A model generated the notes under the pieces. That model had not been told where the DNA came from. It saw only the letters and a list, made by a program, of their open reading frames with translations, and did no database searches. Source: Monocercomonoides exilis (lineage: Eukaryota > Preaxostyla > Oxymonadida > Polymastigidae). Taken from it: DNA of 64,000 nt. Shown piece after piece: positions 18,495 through 31,100 of the stretch (the first letter of the stretch is position 1; the number at the start of each line of letters is the position of its first letter). Location: contig LSRY02000052.1 in NCBI GenBank assembly GCA_001643675.2, positions 310,001 to 374,000 of the forward strand, given 5' to 3'. The position numbers and the translations under genes were made by a program.

Positions 18495-19041
18495 TCTATT
18501 TTATTTTATGAATTCTTCCTACACATTTCACCCCTCTTTTGCAACATTTGATTGCTGCAAATGAGTTTTGCAAATTTTCATTGTTTAACTCTTAAAACTG
18601 AATAACTATATTCATTGATAAATCAACATTTATTTATGGTTGAATTTGAGACCATTAATGAAGCAAGAAATTATTACACTTGGATCATGTTCATCACTTA
18701 TTGTTTATTCAAAAAAGTATTTAAAAATTTCTACTATTATCACGTGAAAACAAAATTCCCTTTCAAAGGCGAAATAAAAAAAATTGTATAAAAAAAGCTT
18801 GACGTTATCTGATTTCCATGTTATAAAGCAAGACATAAAGACAAGCAAAAACTGGAATACTTAAGGCTTATTAATCTCAGAAAAGATTTTTGAATATTAA
18901 ACAATGATAACAAAACTAAAATGAAAATGAGATGATAATAAAAGCCGCTGATGAAATACAAAGAAAACCACAAAAATTATAATAGGAAGAAGTTATAATG
19001 AGATGAAGAATTAGAAAATGAAATGAGAACGACAATTAATT
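18495..19041. other. AT-rich tail-to-tail spacer
   Basis: This lies between the 3' ends of CKS (+) and the membrane-protein gene (-). It contains no convincing frame and presumably carries the 3' ends of both transcripts. Confidence 0.4.
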
Positions 19042-20521
19042 TTATTGTTCCATTAATCCATTTCCTTCCTCCATATTCACGAGACGCATTCTTCCTTGAC
19101 TATCTTTCACAACAAGATGGACATAGCACGGATATGCACAACAGCCAATTGTCGTTTTGAAAGCAGCAATCATCGAGAATAATAGTGCGAAAATAAAAGG
19201 CACAATCCCCAATAACACCAGCAGGTAAGTGGGGAGATATTGCTATTTTAAATGCAGGAGTGATATAAAATTATAATGAAAACGAAAATAAATATATTAA
19301 TAAATAAATAAATTATAAAAATGAAATAACAAAAAAAATCCAACAAAAATGTAACATTCACATTGTGACATATTAAAAACAATACATCATTATGAAAAAG
19401 CATCCTTCATCACTTTTATATCAAAATCAAACCTGAAATGCAAAATAACAAGGAGCATTAATTCCTAAGGGCGTCGCATAAAAGTTGGTAATATTTGGGC
19501 ACTTGTTGTGAGAACAATCCGTTTTTCCTTTTAAATCTACCGGAATTGCCTGATATTTGTGAAAAAAAAAATATGAATAGAATATATAATAAATGGATTT
19601 TGCATTTGATTTGCCATTATCATCAATAAAGAATTTTCAAATTCAAAAAAAAAAAAATAAAAACGTTTTTCACACCATGACATTGGCTTCTAAAGAAACA
19701 GTATTCAACTCTTTTTGTCTTTCAACTTTTTTGAAATCTTCTTCATCATCAGTAACATAGCAGAAACGTATTGTCTGACGTAACTCAGACTTGAATGGAA
19801 CCTCAACCTCTTTTCCAGCATTCACAATACCTTCCGATAATATTACTTGATGATCTTTCAACTAGCAATCGAAGAAATAAATACATTGCATCGGTAAAAA
19901 TTAAAACAATTTAAAAAGCATACAGTAGTTATTGTATAATTTGTATCCACAGAAAGTTTACCTGAAATAAATTTAACAGGTTCAGTCATTGATGGCAGTA
20001 TGACTTCATGTGAACACATTTGTTTCTGATTTAAGTCAAGATGCAATTGCTTACGTTGCAGTTCTGTTGTAAAATCTTTCATTTCATTTGCTCCAACTAC
20101 CAAGCAATTATCCATGCTCGATATCTAATTATCATTAATTCAAAAATTTTTATGAATTGAAATGCAAATATAGTCAAACAGCAATATCAGTTTCCCCAGT
20201 AAAATCAAAACGTTCTCCCATTGGCCAATAAATAAATTCACTTTCTTCTGTCAAAGCAAAATGATATTTAACATTAACTGCCACAATAATTCCAACAGCA
20301 AGTGTAATTAAAAGTGCTACCCAGCACATTGTTGTTCGAAGTATTGTTGGCATTGTCGGCCTCCACCAATCTGTTGTTGACAACAATTTTATTCAAAATG
20401 TCTAATTTAATAAAAAATGAAATTCATGCCTTTAGGATCATATTTTAATGAAGAATCAAAACTTATCGATTAAAAACATAAATGTGTATCTTTTATAAAA
20501 TAAATGAAATTCATACGGCAT
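19042..20521 (-). CDS. two-helix membrane protein with Cys-containing loop, 7 exons
   Basis: Exons are 20521-20517, 20461-20430, 20370-20180, 20124-19924, 19861-19676, 19549-19433 and 19242-19042; the frame is kept throughout and the product is 310 aa. One hydrophobic helix lies near residues 25-45 (CWVALLITLAVGIIVAVN). About 190 residues follow, predicted to be outside the cytosol, with Cys residues and N-glycosylation-type sites (NYT, NIT). A second helix lies near 247-270 (YLLVLLGIVPFIFALLF), then a Cys-rich juxtamembrane turn (GCCAYPCY) and a short tail. Exon 1 encodes only Met plus two bases, and intron 2 has a GC rather than GT donor (AAAG|GCATGA), so the N-terminus is the weakest part. 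If exon 1 is wrong, ATG 20353 is the fallback start. I do not recognise the family. Confidence 0.7.
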
Positions 20522-20631
20522 CAATATAACGGAAAATCGAAGAAAAATAAAGTTAGCGATCACTTCCCTTCAATGCACATTTTTTTAAATTACATTATGG
20601 TGTCGATCATTAAGCTTTTTAAATTTTTGAA

Positions 20632-22386
20632 ATGGCAGAAGCAGCTGTATGAAAATAATATTGCATTAATTAATTAATTAATAATTTTCTTTTTGTCGCA
20701 TTTCAAATCGATTTATCTTTGAAAATGCTATTTTTCAATGTTCTGTCAGAGTATGCTTTTTTAATTGTTAAAAACAATGCAGATGCAAATTTGGATTCTT
20801 ATTAACAACCTTTCTATTTTACGTTTATATGTTATATGAATACGATATTATTTAGCTTCTGAATATTCCGCATCAGAAAGTTTAGAACAATTGATGAGAG
20901 AATCAACCATGCTCCTTGAAACAGGTTTATAATTTTCAATTATTGATGCACATTTACAACACTGACAATTTTATTAATTGTTAAATGTAAATCATGCTTT
21001 TAGGTCTTAAAGATACTCGCCAAAGTTCTTCAAGAGCCGCTCCAACTTCATCAAGCTATTTATCAACTCCCATGCAAACTGGCCCATTTCAGCAACCACA
21101 AACAGCATCTTCTATTCATTCTACTTCTGCATACAACCAGCCATTTCTATCTTCAACAAACCCTATTCCTCTTTCATCTACTGCACCTTCATCAAGCAGT
21201 TCAACTGTGATGTGCGATAGTTGTCCTCCTGAATCTCCAAATCCAGCTGTATATTTTTGCAGACAATGTAGAGGTTTGCATTTTATTAGCATTGGCATAT
21301 TCATAAAATTGCAATAATTTTATTTATACCAATTATCTTTCATTTTTGAAAGGAAACTTTTGTGAAAATTGCGATGCGCAGTTTCATCCATCTCATAATG
21401 CTTTGATGAGCAGACATGTCCGTTTGCCAATTGACTCGTCTCGTTCAGCATTGTTTTGTTCCGAACATCCAGAGGAAGAGCTTTCATACTATTGCTTGAG
21501 CTGCGAAGGCACATGCATTTGCTCTGAATGTGCAATTCGTGGAGCGCATAAAGGGCATGATGTACAGACAATTAGAAAGAGTTACGGTGAGGTACGAAAG
21601 CGTATGAACGAAATTGTATCCGCGTTAGCAATGAGGCAAGAGGCAGTCAAAAAGATTCTAATGCAGATTGAGGCACATGAGCAAGAAATTGCTGATAACA
21701 CACGATCCATAAAAGAGTCAATGGCACTTTCATTTAATGAGCTAAGAGAGAAGATAAGAAGAAAAGAGCTGGAGTTTATGGCTACAGCAGACAAGTTCCA
21801 AGAAGAGCAGATTGCAGAATTATCTTCATTCATATCATATGCACAGACAAAGCAAAATGAGATAACTGGAGCTATTTCTCAGATGAAAGGAGCTAGCGAA
21901 AGCTCAGATGAAATAGGGCTTCTCAACTTTTATGGAACGCATAAACAAGTTGCGACCGATCTTCTAAAAGACACACCAATTGATGTGAGGCTTCCAGAAG
22001 TTGCCAGCAGACGATGCTATTTGGATATGGAAAGTGCAAACAAGCAATTAGAGGGACTTTCAGCATTGCATTTGGCAGTGGCTTCAGTTCAGGCAACATA
22101 CACACAAGGAATAGAAGGAGCACCGGGAATGCTCCCAGGAGCAGAGACTGGAGCACCAATGTCGATGTCGCTTGGAGATGGAGAAAGCGGAACAGAAAGA
22201 GGAGCAATGAGAGCAACACCTTCATCCGCGAGGCAGATGGGGCAGTCTGCTCAAAGCGGTATGGATTCATACTATGGAGCCCCTGGAATGGAGAATTCGG
22301 GAATGGAAGGACGAGAGAGGATGAGTGGAAGGTCAAGCAGAAGAGACAGGGATGTTGAAGGAACAGGAAGAAAGAAGAGATTATGA
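20632..22386 (+). CDS. double B-box zinc finger / coiled-coil protein
   Basis: Well-supported exons are 20856-20924, 21004-21273 and 21353-22386. They encode a short helix, a Ser/Gln-rich linker, two B-box-type zinc fingers (CDSC...CRQC...CENC, then CSEH...CLSC...CSEC..GAHKGH), a ~120-residue coiled coil and a Gly/Met/Ser/Arg-rich tail. This is the B-box/coiled-coil part of TRIM proteins without RING or SPRY, so protein-protein assembly is likelier than E3 activity. The first exon is unresolved. ATG 20632 (MAEAA|GTATGA) is attractive but needs a small extra exon for phase; ATG 20740 with AGA|GTATGC fits phase directly. The gene is divergent from the membrane-protein gene, 110 bp between start codons. 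Confidence 0.8.
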
Positions 22387-23092
22387 AATGAATAAATATG
22401 CTTTTGAAAAGAAGCTTTTCTATCCCCTTCGAGTATTTAATCTGACATTTATTGATAATTTTCTTTCACAGCAGTAATTGTTTGTCATCATTCAATTATT
22501 GTACTTAAAATTTTCACTAATTAATCTTCACGCTTATTCACATCAAATTTTTTTTGTTTAAACAATTTTTCCAAAACCTAACAGTTTCGCTATTTGACTG
22601 AACAAAAATACCTCTGACAATTATTTTCCCAAACAAATCACATTTTATAAATGCACCACGATACAATCGACTTGATGCATTGCTTTTGAATTCACTTCTC
22701 ATTTCAAAAACTGGGGAATAAATGTGTCTTAAAAGGGATAGCCGCTAATATTGATGTCAACTGCATATACATGAAAAGAAATAAATATCTAAAGTGTAAA
22801 TGAATGAATTGTAATAATTATGAATCAAATACATACAAATCTTGTAATTGTTAAAAAAAAATACATAATTATTTACAAAAAAACAAAAAAAGCTACAAAA
22901 TTATCTATTCACTTTGGTCAATGACTTTATTGTTTCATCAATATTAGATCACTTATCAACAGAATACAATGATGAATGCATCATCGCTGCAATAGTTCAA
23001 CATAGACAAGACACCTGTGTCATTGAAGAAACAAGCAAGTTCCACAGAATACAAAGCGTTAAAAGAAGATTTTGTGCAGAAGATTAGCATAA
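22387..23092. other. AT-rich tail-to-tail spacer
   Basis: No gene is seen between the 3' ends of the B-box gene (+) and the MATE gene (-). All frames are short and simple in composition. Confidence 0.4.
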
Positions 23093-26000
23093 TCACTGCT
23101 TCTTCATCTTTTGTTTCTTCTTCCCACTTGAAGAATTACTCTTCACATTCGAAGGATTATTATTATCATTAGCAGAGATTTCTGATCGTTCTTTGATTTT
23201 CTCAGTCGCGATTGGCAATCTTTCATTGTCAGAAGATGCAGTTGATTCCAATATTATATATTTTCCTTTCTTTGAATGTTTTGATGCAACATCTGAAACA
23301 ACTGGCAAAGGTTCCAAAGATGTTGATGAAAGAGGAGGAACATCTGGCGTTGACTGATATAACTTCAGTGCCACATCAAAAGGTAGAAACGGTCCATCAT
23401 CCATTGTTGTAGCCTTTGACCCTTTTTTCGCTGCTTTTGATGTTCTCTCTTTTACCTTTTCTTTTGTAGAACCATCTGTTGCCTTCATTGCATCAGATGT
23501 TTCCATCATGTTTCCATTCGAATTGGAATTTTCAGAAGAAAGATCTTCCAATTTATTGCTTCCTCCTTCATTTGCCTCGTCTTCCTCATCCTCATCCTCA
23601 TCATCATCGTCAGCAAACCCTCTCCGAAATTCTTCCTCCTCTAGTTGTCTTATTGCTTCTCTCTGCTCTTCCAATTCTTCCTCTTTCCTTTTGATTTCCC
23701 TCTCTTCCTCCTCCACATCTACTTCAACTGTGTAAAACACTTCAGTTTCTGGTGGGGCAACATTCATTTCAGCAGATAGTGCAGCAGACTCTTTCGCTCT
23801 TTCAGTATTTGATTCAGCATTCTCTCCATTCGAATGCTCAACGTTGTTGTTGCTGCTGCTTTTTCTTTCAATAATAAGAGAACGGTTATCTTCAACGTGA
23901 GAGCCTTGAAGAATGTCACTCTGCCCAATATGAAGCAAAGAGGATCGAACAGAAGCAGTTGAAAGATCATATGACACCTCGTCTTTCATCACCACACTAT
24001 TGCCTGTACTTGACTGCTCGTCTATTCCTTTGTTTCTTTTGCTCATTCTTATTCCAATAGCACCGTCATTTCCAATCCCATCGCTGCTCTTTTCTTCTTC
24101 TTCTTCTTCTGGATTGCTATTGAGTGAGTACAACGGAGATCCCAAAGGAGAATGCTCATAAGGAAGCAGATGCGTTGCAAAAGAAACATGTTTTGATGCG
24201 TTAATATCTTTTTGATCATCTGGAAACACAAGTTGCTTATCCAGATGGTTTTCAATTGTTGTTCCATTCAAATAAGTTTGATCCAAATCAGAGTGAACTA
24301 ATGGAGGAGAATTAGAGATTGAGGAATATGCTGTTGTGGTGGATGGAGATTGCATAAGAGGCGTTGTTTCGCTGCTGTCTGGTGAAAATGCACACTGTTG
24401 AGAATATAGTTCAGATTCTCCAGCTATCTCTCGTTCGCCTTTCACTGAAATAACCATTTTCTGATTCTTCAAGTCCTTCATATGCTGCTCTTCATCTTTG
24501 TTATCACTTTTTCTTTCATCAACTCCATTCTTCTTTGAACTCTTCTTTCTCTTCATCTTCTTCAACTCTCCATCATTTTCATCCTCCCTTCTTTCAATTT
24601 TACAAGACCCGAAGTTCAGATCTCTCTTCATCTCCTTCAGCATATTCTCAGCCAGCGACATTCCCACAGCCGCAGCCGAGGCGCCTGAGCCAACAGCTCT
24701 TCCAGCAGAAGCTGAAGACGAAGGTGCAAAAGGAAACGGCCGGAAAAATCTCTGAAAGGAGGCAATTGAACTTCCCATTGAGTGATAAGACATCGTTCGA
24801 TGAAGGCCTCGAAACGGAGGAATGACAAGATTCAAACGTTCAAATGGAACTGTTGCAGAAACTGACTCAGAAGAAGAAGAAGAAGAAGAAGAATGGGATT
24901 TGTGGGGATGGAATGCATGCCGGCTGGATTTGTGCTTATCTGAATGATCGTGATGATGAGAATGAATATGAGTCTTTGCACTTTCAATGGAATGCTCTTC
25001 TTCATTGTTTAATGAATTGCTTTTCTTTTTGATTCTTTTTCTTTCTGTTTCATCTTTTTCACTCATTTTTTGCTCAGTTTGATTGCTTGTTTCATCATTC
25101 TGAAGATTCGATCCATCTGCCTTCGATTTGTTATTCCTCTTCTTCCTCAGAACAATTGGTGCCTTTGGCATGTCTGGTGGGCGAATTGGTACAACAGAAG
25201 AAGAAAGAGACGACGACGTGACTGGAACACGAGAAAATGGCGGTCTCTTGTGAATGAAGGCAACAACAGAAGACAAAGAAAATGTAGCGTTGCTTTTCTT
25301 CGGTTCACTTGCCCTCAGTTTGTGCTGCGTGGGAAGCGTTGCCACAGACGAGGCAAACGCTGAAAGATGCTTGTCTGACGACCCTCTTCTCCTTCTGACT
25401 TCGCCTGATTGCGACAAAGCATCAGAGCCACTGTCAATTGAGTGAGCGTTGATTGATGAGCCAGATTCTGAAAGGAGAGTCTCTCCAGTGACTGAGTGCA
25501 GCGTGGGTGTTCGCAGCATCCTGGTGCCAACAGATGATCCACTCACAGAAGCAGATTCAGCATTGGATGAAGGAGACACACGACGCTCAAACGGCATCTC
25601 AGAAGAAGAAATAGGAATCATATTGAACTTTTGCTCATACTCATCTGCAACAATTTCGTCTTCTTGGTGAAGAAGAAGCGGAGCAATTCCGCTTTCAATT
25701 TTGGCTTCAGCATTTTTCTTTGCTTCCGTCGAAGAAGTCGATGAAGAACTCGACAAAGAAGCAGCAGATGTGATACTTGTGCTTTCATCTGAATCATCCA
25801 TCGATTGAGAAGCAGATGACTCCAAAGACAGCTCTGATGAAGATGGAACGTCTTCATCATCATCATTCGCCTCCTCATGTGAAAGCAAACCAAGCTTCTG
25901 TTCTTCATCTATTTGCTTGTCCTTTTCGTCCAGATTTTTCTTGTGAAATTTTCTGTTTAAAGTCGATTTTTTCTGTCTCTTTCCCTTTTTTCCATTTTTG

Positions 26001-27750
26001 CTGTGCAATCTCCGTTCATTTTTGCTTCCTTTTTCTTCTGTATCTTCTTCGTTTATTTCTTTCCTTTTTGTATTTTTCCTCCTTCTGATATCTTCTTCTT
26101 TTTGTTCTTTTAAATCTTCATCAGATTGAGTTTGTTCTTTATCCTCGTGTTCTCTCTCCTCTTTCTCTTTCTCTTTATCATGTTTCTCTTTAATAAGATC
26201 TGTCTTCTTCCAGCGCCCAGTCAGCACTGCTACCAACACTGGAAGGGAGCATGTGAATGAGTATGCCACAATAAGCACCGTGCTTATCAGAACAGACAGC
26301 TTCCCTTTTTTGGCTATCAAAACACCCGGCACAACAACACAAGACACAACAGCAAATAGCGAGCAAAGTGTAGGTGTGATTGTGTCGCCTGATGCTTGCA
26401 GTGTGGAGGAGAGTGTCAAGCATAGCATTTCACCCACAGAAAACGCAGAAAACAACCGCAACATCGTCACTCCGCTCTTCAACAGCCGCTCAAGCTCGTC
26501 TGGAGAGGTGAAGTCCTTCGGATCCACAAACATTCTCAGGATGAGATGAGGTATGCCGTTGTAAAGAGCAATCAAAAAGATCAAATAGATGCTCAGTGTC
26601 GTGATTGAGACCCTTGTTACGCGCACAGCAGCGCCTGTTTGCTTTGCACCAAGATGTAGTGCAACAAGAATCTCCTGCGCACCTGCCATTCCATAAACAA
26701 CCATTCCGACAACTTCGTGTACAGTCGTTGCCAATCCAGCTGCAGTAACTTCCATTGCCCCCACAAACTGCATGAGGAACAGATACACCGTCCAAACAAT
26801 CAATTCCAATGATCGAACTAGTCCAGATCCAAAACCTAAAACGCACATTTTCAGAAGAAGCTTGACATTAGGAATTAGTGAACGAAGGGAAAGAAGCTTG
26901 AACTGCTTTCTGATTTTCCCATTCCAAAGGAGCCAGCCAAAGAAAACTATTGATCCGAAACCTTTTGCGGTCACCGTTCCATATGCGGCTCCCATATATC
27001 CTTTCTTTAGCACAATGATATACAGATAATCAGCTCCGGCATTCATGATAAGAGATAAAATATTCACAACTATAATCGGAACAGGTCGAGAAATTCCAGC
27101 AAACATTGACGCTCCATGTTCGTAAAGAAGAAATGCAATTGCCCATGTGAGCATAAACTGTGAATATTCAATTTCTGCCCTTAGCAAAAGCCCAGTAGTT
27201 GGATTTGATTTGTCATCAAGAAGCATGAGCAACGGCTTCATCGCTGGAATAAAAGCAGCACACAATCCCCAACAAATTAATGTAACATAATTTGTAGTCC
27301 AAAATATAACTCCAACTTGATCATACTGTCCATCGCCAAAAATTTGAGAAATATAATTTGTTGTGAAAAAAACAATTCCAAGCGCAAGATAAAGGATTAT
27401 TGACACTGTACTCCATCCAACCGATACAATCGCAACATCTGTTCCAATTTCTCGATCTGGAGGATTGTAATGACTCAAAATCATCTTTTCGATAAAAACA
27501 TTGATGATTGAAGAAGCCTATAAAAAGAGAAAAATCAAAATATTTATTGAAACAGCTCAGAGAAAAATCAAACTTCTGAAAGTATCATAGGAATGGAAAG
27601 AACAATTAACTCTTGCAAATTTGAATACAACAATATTTATCTTTTTTGAGCAAAAAATAAAATAAGCCAACCTTTAAGACCTCCTGGTCCTCTCCAAGCA
27701 AATAGCCTACTCAAAAAATTCGCTTTATTATTTTTCTTTTCTTTTGGCAT
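23093..27750 (-). CDS. MATE-family multidrug/cation efflux transporter with a ~1040-aa tail
   Basis: Exons are 27750-27672, 27611-27574 and 27517-23093, all in frame; the product is 1513 aa. The N-terminus has the family pattern GPGGLKELIVLSIPMILSE, followed by about twelve hydrophobic helices to residue ~475. Characteristic pieces include MNAGADYLYI, AGLATTVHEVVG and LQASGDTITPTL. MATE proteins export drugs or organic cations by H+ or Na+ antiport; the substrate cannot be read here. Residues 476-1513 form a cytosolic, low-complexity tail: Lys/Glu-rich, then Ser-rich, then a Glu/Asp block (about 1320-1370), ending Lys-rich. MATE proteins are normally 400-600 aa, so the tail triples the length. 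The tail is in the same exon as the core, so it is not a model artefact. Confidence 0.93.
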
Positions 27751-28168
27751 TTTGAAAGATTAAATAAAATATTTTTGTTGGTGATATCAAATTAATATTG
27801 GTTTTGATCACAGTTTTCTTTTTTCCTATTTCGATGCTTGAAATTTTGTCAGTTGCCTTCGATGCTTGTGAAAGATGCTAAATTATGATAGCCAGATATA
27901 TGAAAAAATTGAAAATTGCACTTCAACAAAAATTAATTCGCTCAGAATATATTTCAGAAAATTTTAGTGTTTAAAAAATCGCCAAATACAAGAACAAAAT
28001 GAATACACCAGAAATTACAAATTGAAACATCACTTTGATGTTTCATTCAAAATGCTCTAATCATTTTTTCACACAGAAAAAATATAAAACACTAACAAAG
28101 AAAAATGAAAAAAAATATAAAATTATCGAAATGGATATTTATACGAATACAATCTAAGCAACAAGTTA
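27751..28168. other. AT-rich spacer upstream of the MATE gene
   Basis: No frame of interest is seen. It should hold the MATE promoter and the 3' end of the kinesin transcript on the same strand. Confidence 0.4.
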
Positions 28169-31100
28169 TCACCCACTTCCCATCAATTTTCCCCATTCTT
28201 CAAGAGAAGTCGGTGCAATGTCTGTCTTGAACTTTGGTTTTTGCTGAAGTGGTGTTTTCTTCTTATCTCTTGAATCATTATCACTGCGCGAGGATATCTT
28301 CATGGGATGTATGTTTTCTTGGTCATTCCTTTTTGAAGGAGCACGAAATTCATTTGCATTGCTTGTTTTTGGAGCACGAGTATTTTGGTATAACTTGCTT
28401 TTAAATTGTTTGTTATCCGCTACAAATGATTTTCCGCTCGTTGGTGAGAGAAAAGATATGCTTGTTTGAAGTGAATCTTCTGATGAATGAATTGAATCAG
28501 ATTGAGAAGGCAACATTGAAGAAAATGATTGATTTTGGAATGAAGAAGACGTTAGCATCGGAGAATGTGTCTTTAAAGCAGAAGCAGAAGAAGAGGAAGA
28601 GGAGGATTTCTGTCTCATTTGTGAATGCTCTGTTGATTCTGAGAGTTCAGGCAAGAAGAAAAGCGAAGTTCCAGCCGCTGAAAACGAAAAAGACTGTTCA
28701 CCTTTCCCATTTTCTGAGGGATTCTGAGGCTGGAAAAATGAAATCTGTTCATTTGAGATATCTTTTGTGTTGTCGTCTGCCTTCTCATCTTGCACAGAAT
28801 CAGCTTCATCCAACAAATAATCATCGCATCCTTCGCTATTTGCATTATCTAGCTTATTTGATTGACCATCCGTGTTAATATCGTTCTCTTCATTTGATCT
28901 GATGGTTGATGAGAGAAGAGAAGACCTGTCACCATGCTTGTGAAGTGTGTCCAAAAAGTCCTCACTAATCTCTTTCATTCGTTGCTCTCCAATATCCTTT
29001 TCGTTTTTAAGCTCAGCTTTAACTTTGTCGATTAGCTTTTTGAGGTTCACGAGTGAGATCTCTCTCTTTTCAGTGTATTCCTCCATCTTCATAACTTCGC
29101 CTTCGATGATGCTTATGAGGTTCATGACTTGCTGCATTGTTCGGTTGAATGGGATGAGTGCATCGCGGCACCATTCTTCAATCACAAGTGGTGTTATGTC
29201 CGTCGCTCCAAACAAAGAATTTGATTTTTCAAATGACGAAGCCGTTTGCTTTCGAGAAGGAAGAGTTTGTGTTGGATCAAAAGCACAATTCTCTGTCTCA
29301 TCTTCTTCAGCATGGTGTTGATCTGAAATCTCTTTGCTTTCTTCGTCATTCGTTTGCTTGCTGGATGGATCTTCATCTGACTCTTTCTGATTCATCAGCA
29401 TCACACGCTTAGAAAATGGAGATGAAAGCTGATTAATTGCAGTGTCTGTGAGAGATGTTGCTTGAAGAGGCACAATTTGGTCTGAAATATCTTTTGTTTG
29501 AACACAGTATGATTTATATGGAGATTCCATAAGCTCGTTATCTTCTTCGGTGCTTTGCCTATGATCATCAGAAACTGAAGCTACTTCCTCAAAAGTTTGA
29601 GCGATACCATTCAAGCCAGCAGATTCAGGCTCATTTCCATCTTTTCCATTCTTTGGATTCTTTTCCTTGTCTTCATCATCTTCTGCCTCTCTTTTCTCTA
29701 AATAAGATCGAGCAAGTGTTTCGATGTTCTTTAGCTCATTTTCTGCTTCAGCTGCCTTAAGACCGACAAGAACCTGTTGCTTATTCATCTGCCGAAGGAG
29801 CTCTTGTTTTATGATTGAATCCTCTTTCAGTTGGCTGCAGACAACAAGAATGTCATTTTGCAGCTGCCTCACAACAGGAAGAGACGATGACAAGAGATAA
29901 ACAGAAGTGTGCAAGCATCGGCCCATGAGAGGAATTACAGAGGAAATATCGAATTCTTCTTTGAGAGAATGCTGCAATGAAGATTGTGATGTGTTGTTTG
30001 TTTTGGATGAATTGTCTGGTTTAATGTTCTGTATCTTTTGTTTTGAAGCCATTCGTGATACTGGTGATTGTGTTGAATTCGTTAAAAATTCGGAAATATC
30101 AGAAAGATGTTTGAGCAATTTTTCTGCCTTTTCGTCTTCTTCCTTTTCAATTGGATTTATATCAACCAAACTTTTATTTGAAGCATTCTCAGTGTTCTCA
30201 TCATCATCTTCTTTCTCTGATGAATATCCGCTCTTTTCTATTCTCTCTCTATTTTTGTGCTTCACTTGATTCAGCATGTCGTCAACGAATTTCTGTTCAG
30301 ATTCTCTTTCCTTCTTTCGAACAAAATGAACACTGAGAAGCGAATTCATCTCAGATATGTCTTCAAAAAGACGTTTGTTTGCAGTCGCCTCAGCTGCAGC
30401 AACAATATCTCTGGTTTCTTCTGCTTCCTTCACAATAGCACGGAATAAGCGTTCGGCAATGTTTTGATCTCTTTGAATAGCAAGCAATTGAGGTGACTGT
30501 GGCTTTTTTAATTGTTGGCTATCTGTTTCGTTGTCAGGCCCAGCCGGTTGTTTTTCTTCATTTGATAATACTTGGTTTTCTTCAATCAAATCAAAGAGAT
30601 CATCCTCCTCCTCATCATCATCCACATATTCTTTTTGACTTGTAATCGAAAAGTCTTTTTCTGCTGGTGAAATTCCCTCAGCATCTTCCTGCTTGCTTTT
30701 CAAATCCTTAAATTTCTTTTTCTTTCCTTCAATCAGAATGTTTTTCACATTCTTCATCATCTCCAACATTAAAGCTCTCAATTCTGCTTCCTTTTCGCAT
30801 TCTTCTTGTCTCATCTTTGTCTTTTTATCATCAGCTTCTCTTTGCTCCCTTCCTTTTAGCATCAACTCGTTCACCTCTTTTCGAAGTGCCATTTTTTCTG
30901 CTTCGATTTCAGCCACTTTCTGACCCCATTCCTGTCTTTCTTTATTCATTTCTTCAATCATTCGATTCCTTTCTTCCTCTTCTTGTTTCTTCTCCTCTTC
31001 TCTTTCAGCTTCTAAATACGCTAACCTTTCTCTTTCTTCTTTCAATTCTTCTTCAACTCTGCTTCTTTCGATTTGTTCTTGTTTAAGTTCTTCATTTTTC

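Noticed and set aside
19042-20521. Assignment of the two-helix protein to CDC50/LEM3 flippase subunits
   Set aside because: Topology is similar, but the CDC50 hallmark motifs are absent, so no family is claimed.
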